A stretch of 53,621 nt of DNA from Flavimaricola sp. (GTDB taxonomy: Bacteria > Pseudomonadota > Alphaproteobacteria > Rhodobacterales > Rhodobacteraceae): contig JAHDDU010000003.1 of NCBI GenBank assembly GCA_020629175.1, positions 1 to 53,621 on the forward strand. Reading direction: 5' to 3'. The notes beneath the pieces were generated by a model that was not told where the DNA came from, made no database searches, and worked only from the letters and a program-made list of their open reading frames with translations. Below, one piece after another: positions 8,835 through 17,354 of this stretch (within the stretch, counting starts at the first letter, position 1; each line of letters opens with the position of its first letter). Made by a program: the position numbers and the translations under genes.

Positions 8835-10175
8835 TCATTGCTCGCGGAAGGCGCGGATCATGCTATCGCGGATAGGTTTGGTGATGTAGTCGACAAAGGT
8901 CCGTTCCGCCGTTTGGATCATGATCTCGGCTGGCATGCCGGGCGTCGGTGTAAAACCTGGCACGCGCAGTAACTCACTGGGCGGGATGGTGATGCGGGCA
9001 ACATAGACTTCGAGGTCTGGTCCGCCAGAGACACGCTCGGTGATCGCATCGGCAGAGACGTAGAAAACCTCACCATCCAGAACCGGCGTTGTCCGCTGGT
9101 TCAGAGCGGTCAGGCGTACGGTTGCAATCTGTCCGTTGCTGATGGTGTCAATCTCGGTCCGCGGGATCTGCACTTCGATGATCAGCGGCTCATCATTGGG
9201 CAGCACCTCGGCAATCGCCCGTCCGCTTTCAATCACACCCCCTGCTGTGTGGTAGTGCAACCGCACAATTGTGCCTGAGACCGGCGACCTGATTTCAGCC
9301 CGTTCGCGCACGGAAGAGGCGGTTCGCAATTGCTCGCGGATACTGTCGAGCTCGGCCTGCACGGATTGCAGCTCATCAATGGCGGATTGTTTGCTCCGGT
9401 TCAGTGCATTCTCAATCTCGGCCTCATAGCGCTGCGTGACCTCAGCCATTTCATTGATTTCAGCATCAAGTCGGGCGATTTGGCCGTCAGCCTCTGCCAC
9501 CGTGCGCAACAGGGCTGACACTTCAGACCGGCGGATCAACCCTTGATCCAGCAAGGTCTGCTTATCAGCCAGCTCGTCCTGCAACAGCTCGCGCTGCAAT
9601 TCGAGCGAAGCCATTTGCACTTCATAACCACCGATGCGGATTGCAAGCGCCTCAATATTCTGACGCAGGATCGAGATAGCGTTGTCGAGCGTGTTGCGGG
9701 AGACGCCAAAGCTTGTGGCCTGCGCGTCCAAGATCGTTGCAACTTCAAAATCCACCCGCGCCTCTTCGAGTTCGATGGGGAAGGACAGCTCATCCGCCCC
9801 GTTTGCCTCGGCCAGCAGCCGCGCCTCTGTCGCCACCAGACGCATTTGGCGTAAAAACAGCTCGCGCTCCGTGGCCAGAACGGCGGTTTCGTCCAGAAAC
9901 AGGATGGTCTCACCCGCCGCGACTTGATCCCCTTCGCCCACCAAAATCTCACTGATGATGCCGCCTTCGAGGTGCTGAACAATCTTGTTGTTGCCCGTGG
10001 CGACAAAACTGCCTTGCGCGATGACAGCTGCGGCCAAGGGCGCCGTAAAAGCCCAATAGCCAAAGCTGCCCAGCGCCGCCACCATCAGGCTAAGCCCAAA
10101 GGCAATGAAGCCATTCACGTTGCGCGGCACCTCCGCATACCATTCCATATCCGGATTTGTTGTTGTCACAGCCAT
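8835..10175 (-). CDS. Type I secretion periplasmic adaptor (HlyD/PrtE family)
   Basis: About 446 residues. A single N-terminal membrane anchor (about residues 22-45) is followed by a lipoyl-like half (GSFVATGNNKIVQHLEGGII) and a long coiled coil (about residues 110-300, rich in Glu/Gln/Leu). The second lipoyl half contains IRSPVSGTIVRLHYHTAGGVI. The C-terminal barrel ends GMPAEIMIQTAERTFVDYI, the classical HlyD/PrtE tail. It bridges the inner-membrane exporter to a TolC-type outer-membrane channel, which is not encoded nearby. ATG 10175 follows the ABC gene stop with one base between (TAA-G-ATG) and has GGGAGG upstream, so it is coupled to the exporter. Confidence 0.93.
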   Translation of the reverse strand: MAVTTTNPDMEWYAEVPRNVNGFIAFGLSLMVAALGSFGYWAFTAPLAAAVIAQGSFVATGNNKIVQHLEGGIISEILVGEGDQVAAGETILFLDETAVLATERELFLRQMRLVATEARLLAEANGADELSFPIELEEARVDFEVATILDAQATSFGVSRNTLDNAISILRQNIEALAIRIGGYEVQMASLELQRELLQDELADKQTLLDQGLIRRSEVSALLRTVAEADGQIARLDAEINEMAEVTQRYEAEIENALNRSKQSAIDELQSVQAELDSIREQLRTASSVRERAEIRSPVSGTIVRLHYHTAGGVIESGRAIAEVLPNDEPLIIEVQIPRTEIDTISNGQIATVRLTALNQRTTPVLDGEVFYVSADAITERVSGGPDLEVYVARITIPPSELLRVPGFTPTPGMPAEIMIQTAERTFVDYITKPIRDSMIRAFREQ

Positions 10176-10176
10176 C

Positions 10177-12165
10177 TTACGACCCTCCCTGCGGCAGGGG
10201 GGCGGCCCCGCCGTTGTTTTGCACCTGAGCCGCACCTTGGGTCTTGCGCCGCTCCAGCTCTGCAATCACCTGTGCCCGCGTGCCAAAGAGCGCGACATTG
10301 CCGCCAGACAGAAGCATGACCTTGTCCACGACACTTAGAAGCGACGGCTTTTGCGTGATCACCACCACGGCAATGCCGCTGGCCTTTGCCTGTTGGATCG
10401 CACGGGCCAGCGCCTGATCACCGCTGGTATCCAGGTTCGAGTTCGGCTCATCGAGCACCAGCAGTTTGGGATTGCCAAAGAAGGCCCGCGCTAACGCGAT
10501 CCGCTGCTTTTGCCCGCCTGACAGTGGCGAGCCATCGGCGGCCACGACCGTTTCATAGCCCTGCGGCATGTTTGAGATCATGTCGTGCACGTCCGCCAAA
10601 ACTGCAGCCCTATGGATCTGCTCATCCGTTGCATCTTCGCGCATGCGGCCGATGTTGTTCTTGATGGTTCCCGGAAAGAGCTGCACGTCCTGCGGGACGT
10701 ACCCAATGCTTTCGCCAAATTGGCGCGGATCCCAATTGCGGATATCCATAATGTCGAGCCGCACGTTCCCCGAGGTCGGCAACAGCGAGCCGACGAGCAT
10801 CTTGCCCAGCGTCGTCTTGCCCGCGCCACTGCTGCCGATGACGCCAAGCGTTTCGCCCGGATCAAGCGAAAAGCTGATCCCGTTGAGAACGACCTGCTTG
10901 GTGCCACCGGGCACATAAAGCAGCCGCTCCACATCGAGCCGCCCTTTGGGTTCGGGCAGGCGCAGCCTGTCAAACTTTTGCTTTGTATTGTTCATCAACG
11001 CACGAATGCGATCATAGGCCGAGCGGGAAAGGAGGTAGGCATTCCACCCCTCAATCGCACCTTCAATCGGAGCCAGCGCGCGGCCAGCAATAATGGATGC
11101 GGCAATCACCATACCACCCGTGATCTCACCCTGAATGGCAAGATAGGCCCCCCACCCCAGCATCCCGATCTGCGTGAGCAGACGCACGGCACGCGAAGCA
11201 GCAGCCGAGACGATGTTGCGGTCCTGCGCACGTACCTGCTCTTTCAGCGAAGCGGCTGTGTCCTTTCCCCACATCTGCACAGCCTCAGGCACCATCGCCA
11301 GAGCGTTGATGATCTGACTGTTCCGCGTCATTGAGTTGAGATGCAGGTTCGCCCGGCTTTGCGCCTGATTGGCGACGGCAAAGGGCTTGGACGTCACCTT
11401 TTGGTTGATGATCGCGATGACAAGGAGGGCCAAGGCCGTGCCAATAACGATCATGCCCAGATGCGGATGCACCAAAAAGATGGCGAGGATGAAGATTGGC
11501 GCAAACGGCACATCCAGAAACGAGATCAACGTGCCGGATACCAGAAACCCGCGCACCTGCTGCAGGTCACCCAGCGTCTGATATTCCTTACCATTGGTGT
11601 GCAGAGCTGCGTGGGCCGCCGCACTCAGGATCGGCGCGCCCATACGGGCTGCGACCTCTACCGCAGTGCGCATCAGGATGAACCGCCGCACCGCGTCAAG
11701 GATCGCCTGCAACAAAACAGCGCCCGCGATCACAATCGTCAACATCACCAGCGTGTCCAGAGAACGGCTGGTCAGAACCCGGTCGGAGATCTGGAACAGA
11801 TAAATCGGAATGGCGAGGATCAGCAGGTTCGTGGCACAGGTCAGGACCATGACAAATGCGATGTTGCGCCGAACCGCTTTGACGCCCTTGTTCAGGCTCT
11901 CGGAAAACTGCTCGGACCCCATCCGCTTGTGAAAGGCGGGCGGAGTGTCACTATCTTTGCCGCCTCCGCCACCTGTTTGCGTCTTCGGCGCGCCGTTACT
12001 GGCACCGGGCCGCCCATCGATCTCGGTCCCCAAACCGCGCACGACGCGCCCTTTGGGGGCATCATCTATCCTATCGGAGGGCTGCAACTCCAACGTTGTC
12101 GCCGGCACCGGATTTCGCATACTGCGAAAAACCGCCGCGTCCTGTCCGTCAATCTCGTCCTTCAT
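10177..12165 (-). CDS. Type I secretion ABC exporter (PrtD/HlyB-like permease-ATPase)
   Basis: A 662-residue fused permease-ATPase. Residues 1-85 are an unusual disordered extension with a Gly run (GGGGGKDSD). The transmembrane domain spans about 100-380, starting NIAFVMVLTCATNLLILAIP. The nucleotide-binding domain has Walker A GSSGAGKTT, signature LSGGQKQRIALARA and Walker B LLVLDEPNSNLD. There is no C39 peptidase domain, so this is the PrtD/AprD-like subgroup that exports RTX-type or other large proteins with uncleaved C-terminal signals. It sits 13 nt below the repeat-protein gene and directly above its HlyD partner. The two upstream genes are the obvious candidate substrates. Confidence 0.93.
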   Translation of the reverse strand: MKDEIDGQDAAVFRSMRNPVPATTLELQPSDRIDDAPKGRVVRGLGTEIDGRPGASNGAPKTQTGGGGGKDSDTPPAFHKRMGSEQFSESLNKGVKAVRRNIAFVMVLTCATNLLILAIPIYLFQISDRVLTSRSLDTLVMLTIVIAGAVLLQAILDAVRRFILMRTAVEVAARMGAPILSAAAHAALHTNGKEYQTLGDLQQVRGFLVSGTLISFLDVPFAPIFILAIFLVHPHLGMIVIGTALALLVIAIINQKVTSKPFAVANQAQSRANLHLNSMTRNSQIINALAMVPEAVQMWGKDTAASLKEQVRAQDRNIVSAAASRAVRLLTQIGMLGWGAYLAIQGEITGGMVIAASIIAGRALAPIEGAIEGWNAYLLSRSAYDRIRALMNNTKQKFDRLRLPEPKGRLDVERLLYVPGGTKQVVLNGISFSLDPGETLGVIGSSGAGKTTLGKMLVGSLLPTSGNVRLDIMDIRNWDPRQFGESIGYVPQDVQLFPGTIKNNIGRMREDATDEQIHRAAVLADVHDMISNMPQGYETVVAADGSPLSGGQKQRIALARAFFGNPKLLVLDEPNSNLDTSGDQALARAIQQAKASGIAVVVITQKPSLLSVVDKVMLLSGGNVALFGTRAQVIAELERRKTQGAAQVQNNGGAAPLPQGGS

Positions 12166-12178
12166 ACCCTACCCCTCA

Positions 12179-14200
12179 TCACGCCAACATCGTCGTCAGC
12201 ACATCTGGCGCTGTCCCGCCGCCGTCCAAAACCGGATCAATCATCACGCTGTCTTCGATGCTCGGCACATCCTCGATGAGACCATCGGCGAGGAACGCCA
12301 CAGCCTCATTCGCCAGATCCGAGATACCAACCCCAAGCGGATCAGCAGACGTGTCTATCAATTCCGCCTGATAGAGCAGCGCGTCAGAATACACGTCGCC
12401 CCCCACATGGATGCTGCTATCGACGCCAAAGTTCACCAACGTGGCCAAATTCATCGTGGTGTTCGACCCAGTGGTCACAACCACATCCGCGCCCGGCTCG
12501 GCCTCAAACTTATCCAGCGCCAAAGCAACCTGATCGCTATCACCCAGAACATTGGTCTGTGTGATGGCATTGATGGCAACATAGTCGCCGTCAATATGCA
12601 GAACACGGACCACATCCAGCCCATTGAACGCCGCCTCATGCATCAGTTTTCCAGGCAACATATCTGCGCCCGCGCCAAGGTCCTGGCCAGCCTGCTCAAG
12701 CGCGCCGTCCAGATCGGTATAGCTGTCCACGCCATTGGAACTGATCGTCGCAGAATTGAACGCGAGGTTGTCTGAGCTTATGACAGCGTCGGGTGGAACA
12801 TCGCCAAAGGTGACGATGTCATTGTCGATCAGAACGTTGGACTGGCTGATCATGTTGATGTCGATCATGTTGCCGCCAATGATGATCAGGTCATAGCCGT
12901 ACCCAATCTCACTCAAGGTCGTCACGTTGACGGCCTTATTCTCCCCCAGAACGAAACTGCTGGTCTGGCTCGACAACTCAATTTGGACATTCTCATTGTC
13001 GAGCATAAAATTGTGCTGCTCGATCCAGTTGACGACCATCAGATCGCCTTCAACCTTTGCCACCACCCAATTGGACGGGACACCTCCACCGCCTTCGACT
13101 TGGAACGGGACGCTAGACGCGTTCAGGGATGCCGTATTCAACGCTGTTGAACCGGGTTCCTTATCCATGCCGGGGATTTTGTCCGTCTCATCTACATCAA
13201 ACTCGACCAGCACATTGACCTGACTGATCGCATCGACCGAGACCACGTCTTTCATCACCGCAATGACAGGCGCATCCAGCCAGCTTGTGAACACCGCGGC
13301 TTCATTGACCAACTGGTTTGCGCCGCTCGTAATTTTGTGGCCATCGCCAACTTCCCAAGGGCTCTCAGGCGCATCAAGCTCTGGCTCTGGCGTATCAGAC
13401 AGCGTGAAAGACGCGCCTTCTGGCAGAGAACCAGCCTCGGCCTCTTCTGGCGCTTCCGTCTCCTCTTCATCTGACAAGAAAAACTCAGGCAAAACATCAG
13501 CCGTCGTGACCATCGCATCGGCCTTTGCACCATCAATCACCACACCGGGCGCGGCCTCTCGGCTTAACGTTGCGGTGACACCTTCCAGATCGGGGGCTTT
13601 GGACGATTTGATGTCCCCTAGAACAGCCATTCCATAGCCAAGGGCGCTGCCGTCTTGAGAGAGCGGTTCGGGTGTGTTGAACGCGGTCATGGCCTTGGCC
13701 ACAACCACTGCATCCTGAACCAGTTCCGTGTCACGGATCATCATCTCCAGAGGGGCAGCACCGGGGACAAAAATCACATCACCATCGTCTAGGACATTCA
13801 ACTGATAGGTGACTGTGATCACGGAACCGGCCGGGCCCATCGCCCCAAAGGCAATGGGCGGTGGAACAACAACATCCAGCGCGGGCGGAGTGGAAGGTGG
13901 TGCATAAAATACACCTGAGGGTTGGAAGCCAGCGCCAGTTGTCGTGTTCACAACCGGTAAGAGGGACGCCGCAGGCAGCGGCGTGAAAGGCGAGAAAAAT
14001 CCAAGCCCAGGCATAAAGCCATCAAGGGCATATGAGGATGTGAACCGGATAGAAACGGTGAGCAGATCGCCGAGATCAGGAGCCTCATCGCGCATGGCGC
14101 GGAATGCTGCATAGGCCTCTTTGAGGCGCACCGTCTCTGTAGCAATCTCGAACTGGCCGATGAAATGAGCCAGCATCTCTGTGGTTTGGTCTAATGCCAT
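12179..14200 (-). CDS. Large acidic repeat protein, probable type I secretion substrate
   Basis: About 673 residues from ATG 14200, preceded by GAGG 8 nt away; a GTG at 14209 is the alternative. No signal peptide is present. Residues 1-60 are helical, then comes a Pro/Phe-rich stretch and an acidic linker (EEETEAPEEAEAGSLPEG). The C-terminal half repeats a unit of about 90-100 residues with the core G-D-x-x-x-I-N-x-I-x-Q-x-N-V-L-x-D-x-D. Clear copies are DMNMI-like: INMISQSNVLIDND, INAITQTNVLGDSD and VNWIEQHNFMLDNE. I know no named domain for it. It lies between the low-complexity protein and its exporter, so secretion by the type I system is inferred. Acidic residues suggest Ca2+ binding, but no canonical RTX nonapeptides are seen. 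Confidence 0.8.
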   Translation of the reverse strand: MALDQTTEMLAHFIGQFEIATETVRLKEAYAAFRAMRDEAPDLGDLLTVSIRFTSSYALDGFMPGLGFFSPFTPLPAASLLPVVNTTTGAGFQPSGVFYAPPSTPPALDVVVPPPIAFGAMGPAGSVITVTYQLNVLDDGDVIFVPGAAPLEMMIRDTELVQDAVVVAKAMTAFNTPEPLSQDGSALGYGMAVLGDIKSSKAPDLEGVTATLSREAAPGVVIDGAKADAMVTTADVLPEFFLSDEEETEAPEEAEAGSLPEGASFTLSDTPEPELDAPESPWEVGDGHKITSGANQLVNEAAVFTSWLDAPVIAVMKDVVSVDAISQVNVLVEFDVDETDKIPGMDKEPGSTALNTASLNASSVPFQVEGGGGVPSNWVVAKVEGDLMVVNWIEQHNFMLDNENVQIELSSQTSSFVLGENKAVNVTTLSEIGYGYDLIIIGGNMIDINMISQSNVLIDNDIVTFGDVPPDAVISSDNLAFNSATISSNGVDSYTDLDGALEQAGQDLGAGADMLPGKLMHEAAFNGLDVVRVLHIDGDYVAINAITQTNVLGDSDQVALALDKFEAEPGADVVVTTGSNTTMNLATLVNFGVDSSIHVGGDVYSDALLYQAELIDTSADPLGVGISDLANEAVAFLADGLIEDVPSIEDSVMIDPVLDGGGTAPDVLTTMLA

Positions 14201-14279
14201 AATGAGCACCTCACGCCGGTGTTCGGGAAAATAATACGGTCTAAAATTGGTCGTGAGTGAGTGGTCTGTCAGATGGGAA

Positions 14280-14298
14280 GGGCCGGATAACCCGGCCC
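14280..14298 (-). other. Intercistronic hairpin inside the secretion operon
   Basis: A perfect 7-bp inverted repeat (GGGCCGG and CCGGCCC) with a 5-nt loop sits 16 nt past the stop of the low-complexity gene and about 80 nt before the repeat-protein start. On the minus strand it is not followed by a U-run, so it more likely protects the 3' end of the upstream message or weakens read-through than ends all transcription. This would give more of the first protein than of the downstream gene products. Confidence 0.55.
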
Positions 14299-14313
14299 AT
14301 CCCGTTGTGTCGC

Positions 14314-15900
14314 TTACATGCTTTCGGTGGTATCGTCGCCAGCGTAGGACGAAGACATCGAGCCGCCAACAACGGTCATATCGACTGAGTTGCCCAGAAC
14401 GTTGGCACCCATCACAATGCTCTGGTTGAAGGCAGTCGTGTCGATGGCTGATGCTGCGTCTGCTGCAGACGATCCGGTGACAATACCGTCATCACCGTTG
14501 TTCGATCCCCAGACACCTGCGCTGCCACCGGCACCGCCGTCTCCGTTGATCGCGTCGCCTGCTGCGCCGCCGACGCCACCATAGGCTGCTGTCGCAATCG
14601 CGCCACCGGTTCCGCCGGCGCCAAAGCCACCTGCGCCACCGTCACCGCTTGCGGCACCGCCAGCTCCGGCAGTGCTGCCGTTGGTGTTACCCTGAAGCCC
14701 ACCACCAGTGGCAGAGTTCATTGCATCGGTCATTGAGTTGGCATTCCCAGCGTCGCCACCGGTTCCTGCGCCACCCGTGCCTTCACCAGCACCAAGGGCG
14801 AGGGCCAAAGCATCAGCGCTCAGATCACCAATGTCACCACCGTCAGCGTCGGCTCCGCCCAATCCAAGCAGACCAAGGCCAACACCGATGGCGCCAGCGT
14901 CAGCATCGCTCAGACCCAGCGCATCCGCGGCACTCCCAGCCTGCGCACCACCGAGACCGGCTCCCAGAGAAGCACCGTCACCGCCGTTGCCACCGTCGGC
15001 ATCACCGTCAGCACCCGCTACGCCAAGCCCGAGGCCAACACCGATTGCACCAGTGTCACCACCGGAGCCACCGTTGCCACCGTCGGCGGCGTTTGTGCCG
15101 CCATTGCCACCTTCACCGCCAGCGCCAAGAGAGGCGCCACCGATCCCAAAGCCACCAAGTGCGCCGCCACCAGTGGACGCCGCGTTGCTACCTCCGGCTG
15201 CACCTTCGGCCTCTGCGTCAATACCATCATCAGCCAGAGCAATGCCGCCGTGGCTGTTGTTGGTCTGCTGCAGGTTACCGCTGTTGCTGACGTTCGACAG
15301 CGTGTCGTTGTCGATCAGGTCGTTGGTCATCATGTTGACAGTACCAACATCATTACCCGCACCGTTCAGCGCATCTTCGAGGATATCACCGATCCCGACA
15401 TCATTGCCCGGATCATAGGACATGTCGCCATGCGCCATCATCGTCACGTTGCCGTCGGAGTTCTGAAGATCAACGTTTGCGAACTCTTCTGGAAGTGTCG
15501 ACAGATCAAGGTCCACTGTCACGTTTGTTGTGACGTCAGTCTCAACATCTGTGTCATTGTGCACTTCGTTTGTCGTGGTGTTGGTGTTGTCGCTGTTGTT
15601 GGATGCGTGGTTTGCCGCTCCGTTGGCTGCAGCGTTTGCAGCCCCATTTGCGGCCCCGTTCGATGCACCGTTTTCAGCCCCGTTTGCCGCTCCATTAAGG
15701 TTGGCATTCAGGTTGAGCGAGCCGTTCATGTTGCCATTGGCGTTGTCGTTTTCATTGTACGACGCCTGATACTGTTCCTGGCCCTGGCCTTGATCCTGAC
15801 CCTGGCCTTGCATCTGGCCCTGACCTTGATCCTGGTGCTGATCCTGGGATTGGCTCTGGTTGTCCCATGGCCACCAAAAGTTGTTACGTCCTGCAGACAT
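14314..15900 (-). CDS. Low-complexity Gln/Asn/Gly/Ala-rich protein, candidate secreted matrix protein
   Basis: A 528-residue protein with no visible cysteine. It reads as blocks: an aromatic start (NNFWWPW, residues 6-12), a Gln-rich block (15-45, repeats of QDQGQGQ type), an Asn-Gly-Ala block (52-98), an Asn/Thr/Asp block (100-130), a more ordinary acidic segment (130-230), then a long Gly/Ala/Asp block with GLGLxG and GGxGGxGG runs (235-500). There is no Sec signal. The C-terminus is small-residue and acidic (SSSYAGDDTTESM), compatible with a type I secretion signal. GGAGAAG precedes ATG 15900. It heads the exporter operon. Function is not known; a prion-like, amyloid-like or surface-coat role is inference from composition and context. 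Confidence 0.8.
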   Translation of the reverse strand: MSAGRNNFWWPWDNQSQSQDQHQDQGQGQMQGQGQDQGQGQEQYQASYNENDNANGNMNGSLNLNANLNGAANGAENGASNGAANGAANAAANGAANHASNNSDNTNTTTNEVHNDTDVETDVTTNVTVDLDLSTLPEEFANVDLQNSDGNVTMMAHGDMSYDPGNDVGIGDILEDALNGAGNDVGTVNMMTNDLIDNDTLSNVSNSGNLQQTNNSHGGIALADDGIDAEAEGAAGGSNAASTGGGALGGFGIGGASLGAGGEGGNGGTNAADGGNGGSGGDTGAIGVGLGLGVAGADGDADGGNGGDGASLGAGLGGAQAGSAADALGLSDADAGAIGVGLGLLGLGGADADGGDIGDLSADALALALGAGEGTGGAGTGGDAGNANSMTDAMNSATGGGLQGNTNGSTAGAGGAASGDGGAGGFGAGGTGGAIATAAYGGVGGAAGDAINGDGGAGGSAGVWGSNNGDDGIVTGSSAADAASAIDTTAFNQSIVMGANVLGNSVDMTVVGGSMSSSYAGDDTTESM

Positions 15901-16016
15901 ATGTCTTCTCCAAATAATGGACTGCCGCCGGATCGCTGCTCATTTCAAAAGCGACCATGTGGTGCAGTCTGGTTTCAGATTTTTGGTAATTGTGTGCTGT
16001 GCCGCGCTTCCGCGCC

Positions 16017-16035
16017 GATGCCGCACACCGGCATC
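16017..16035 (-). promoter_or_regulatory. Hairpin in the 5' leader of the low-complexity gene
   Basis: A perfect 7-bp inverted repeat, GATGCCG and CGGCATC, with a 5-nt loop lies about 117-135 nt upstream of the start at 15900. If the minus-strand transcript starts further upstream it would fold in the leader RNA. It could equally be a dyad bound by a regulator. No known riboswitch pattern is recognised. Confidence 0.4.
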
Positions 16036-16233
16036 GTATCAAATCCCCCCTTGGCTCTGGCCACAGGTCCGTTGAGGATCAGAAGTCATTGTTGGCCCGA
16101 AATTGGCCGGTCACTCAATAACTTCGCAGACATCCCCCCGATCTCTGCAGCAATGAAAATGAAGCGCCGCCAATAACTGCGACTGCCTTTACCATGGGTC
16201 ACTTTCAGCTGTTCGTGGAAGCCGAACAAACGA

Positions 16234-16248
16234 TTAAAATTAGGTTAA
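16234..16248. promoter_or_regulatory. CtrA-type box TTAA-N7-TTAA
   Basis: TTAA, seven bases, TTAA: an exact match to the core alphaproteobacterial CtrA consensus. On the minus strand the first half reads TTAACC, the extended half-site. A further TTAACC half-site lies at 16359-16364. The box sits in an AT-rich stretch about 335 bp upstream of the low-complexity gene and about 400 bp from the regulator. Match by eye; binding not shown. Confidence 0.45.
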
Positions 16249-16646
16249 TCACAGTCAAATATCTGTTTTTAAATACTATTTTTTGCCCAAAGGAACATCG
16301 GAAATTTGCGAATCGTGGTTCACGACGGCGTCCGGGACATGGGAGCTAATCTTTCGGGTTAACCTATACGTCAATTGACCTGATTCCGGGACCAAGAAGG
16401 TCAAAATCTGCAACTGCCGCGTGAATTCCTCACTTATTTAGAGGTAACTATCGAGCAAAAGGTAAGGACATCCTGACCTAAACCCTTTGATCAACTGGAA
16501 CCAACAGTTCGGATAAGGCATAGTATACGGATTATTTGACGTAAGTATTTTGACGGTTGACGATTGCGGGCTCTTTTTAGTGGCCCTTACATTTCTTTGG
16601 GGTATCGCATGAGCCCGGTCCACAACCTCGCACATTGGAGGGTCAG

Positions 16647-17354
16647 TTGGGACTGGTGGAGTTTAAAAACAATGAAAGTCGGGCGGCGCCAATTGCGGCG
16701 ATCCAGCCAACGCTCGTGTTCATAGGAAACGGTCTGAATTTTTCGGACCATATGATGCGAACTGCGGCTGCAGAATTGACGCAGGTGCGCGTCAAGCGCA
16801 TCGATCACCATACGAACTTGGCAGACCTCGTCGGTGATGCCACAGTTGTTGCAGTGGTGGTTGCGCAATGTAGTTTGGACAATCTGGCCACGTCTGCTCG
16901 TGCCGTGGGAACTCTGGCGCCAGACGCAACGTTCGCTATGGCTTATCGCGATGAAAGCGTGCCGATGGATATCGTATCCGCCGCGCCCGAGCACAGTGAA
17001 CTCAGCGCTCTGAGCCTGTTGCCGATGAAGATGCAGATTGACAGTTGGCTGTCGATATTGCGGTTGCTGGTCAGCGGCGAGAGTTACCTGCCCAGCAGCG
17101 TGTTGCGCGCAGCTGTCCCACATGTGGAAGCCGCCGCGCCACCGCCCCAGCACGATCTGACGGAGAGAGAGATCGAGGTCTTGTCGCTGGTGTCGCAAGG
17201 CATGCAGAACAAGCATGTCGCCGCAAAAATGAACCTGTCCGAGCACACGATTAAGCTTCATATGCACCATATCATCGCCAAGCTTGAAGTGCGCAACAGG
17301 ACAGAAGCCACTGTTTGGTTTCTTTCCCATCCGGGCCTGACACCTTCAAAATGA
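16647..17354 (+). CDS. LuxR/FixJ-type regulator with degenerate receiver (CsgD-like)
   Basis: About 235 residues. The C-terminal helix-turn-helix is clear: LTEREIEVLSLVSQGMQNKH, then VAAKMNLSEHTIKLHMHHI and the closing LEVRNRTEA. The N-terminal half has an alternating strand/helix pattern (TLVFIGNGLNF, VVAVVVAQCSLDN) but lacks the usual acidic pair and phospho-Asp of a receiver, as in CsgD-type matrix regulators. The start is uncertain: TTG 16647 lies 4 nt after GGAGGG; TTG 16635 and GTG 16656 are alternatives and no in-frame ATG is available. It is divergent from the secretion operon, making it the prime candidate for its control, and overlaps the next gene by 4 nt. Confidence 0.85.
   Translation: MGLVEFKNNESRAAPIAAIQPTLVFIGNGLNFSDHMMRTAAAELTQVRVKRIDHHTNLADLVGDATVVAVVVAQCSLDNLATSARAVGTLAPDATFAMAYRDESVPMDIVSAAPEHSELSALSLLPMKMQIDSWLSILRLLVSGESYLPSSVLRAAVPHVEAAAPPPQHDLTEREIEVLSLVSQGMQNKHVAAKMNLSEHTIKLHMHHIIAKLEVRNRTEATVWFLSHPGLTPSK

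Larger units (their letters stand above)
15901..16646. other. Long divergent intergenic region, secretion operon / LuxR regulator
   Basis: About 750 bp without a convincing gene, separating the minus-strand secretion operon from the plus-strand regulator. It holds a hairpin (16017-16035), an AT-rich core around 16230-16295 with a CtrA-type box, and two palindromes, GGTTAACC (16357-16364) and GTCAATTGAC (16370-16379). The regulator's ribosome site GGAGGG is at 16637-16642. Such a long divergent control region is typical of heavily regulated surface or matrix operons. Confidence 0.6.

Noticed and set aside
14649-15418. Long plus-strand frames rich in Pro, His or Arg opposite the low-complexity gene
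   Set aside because: They are antisense images of the Gly/Ala/Asp codon repeats, have no ribosome site and no plausible protein composition.
16438-16635. 65-codon minus-strand frame in the divergent control region
   Set aside because: No ribosome site and unusual composition; more likely control DNA.
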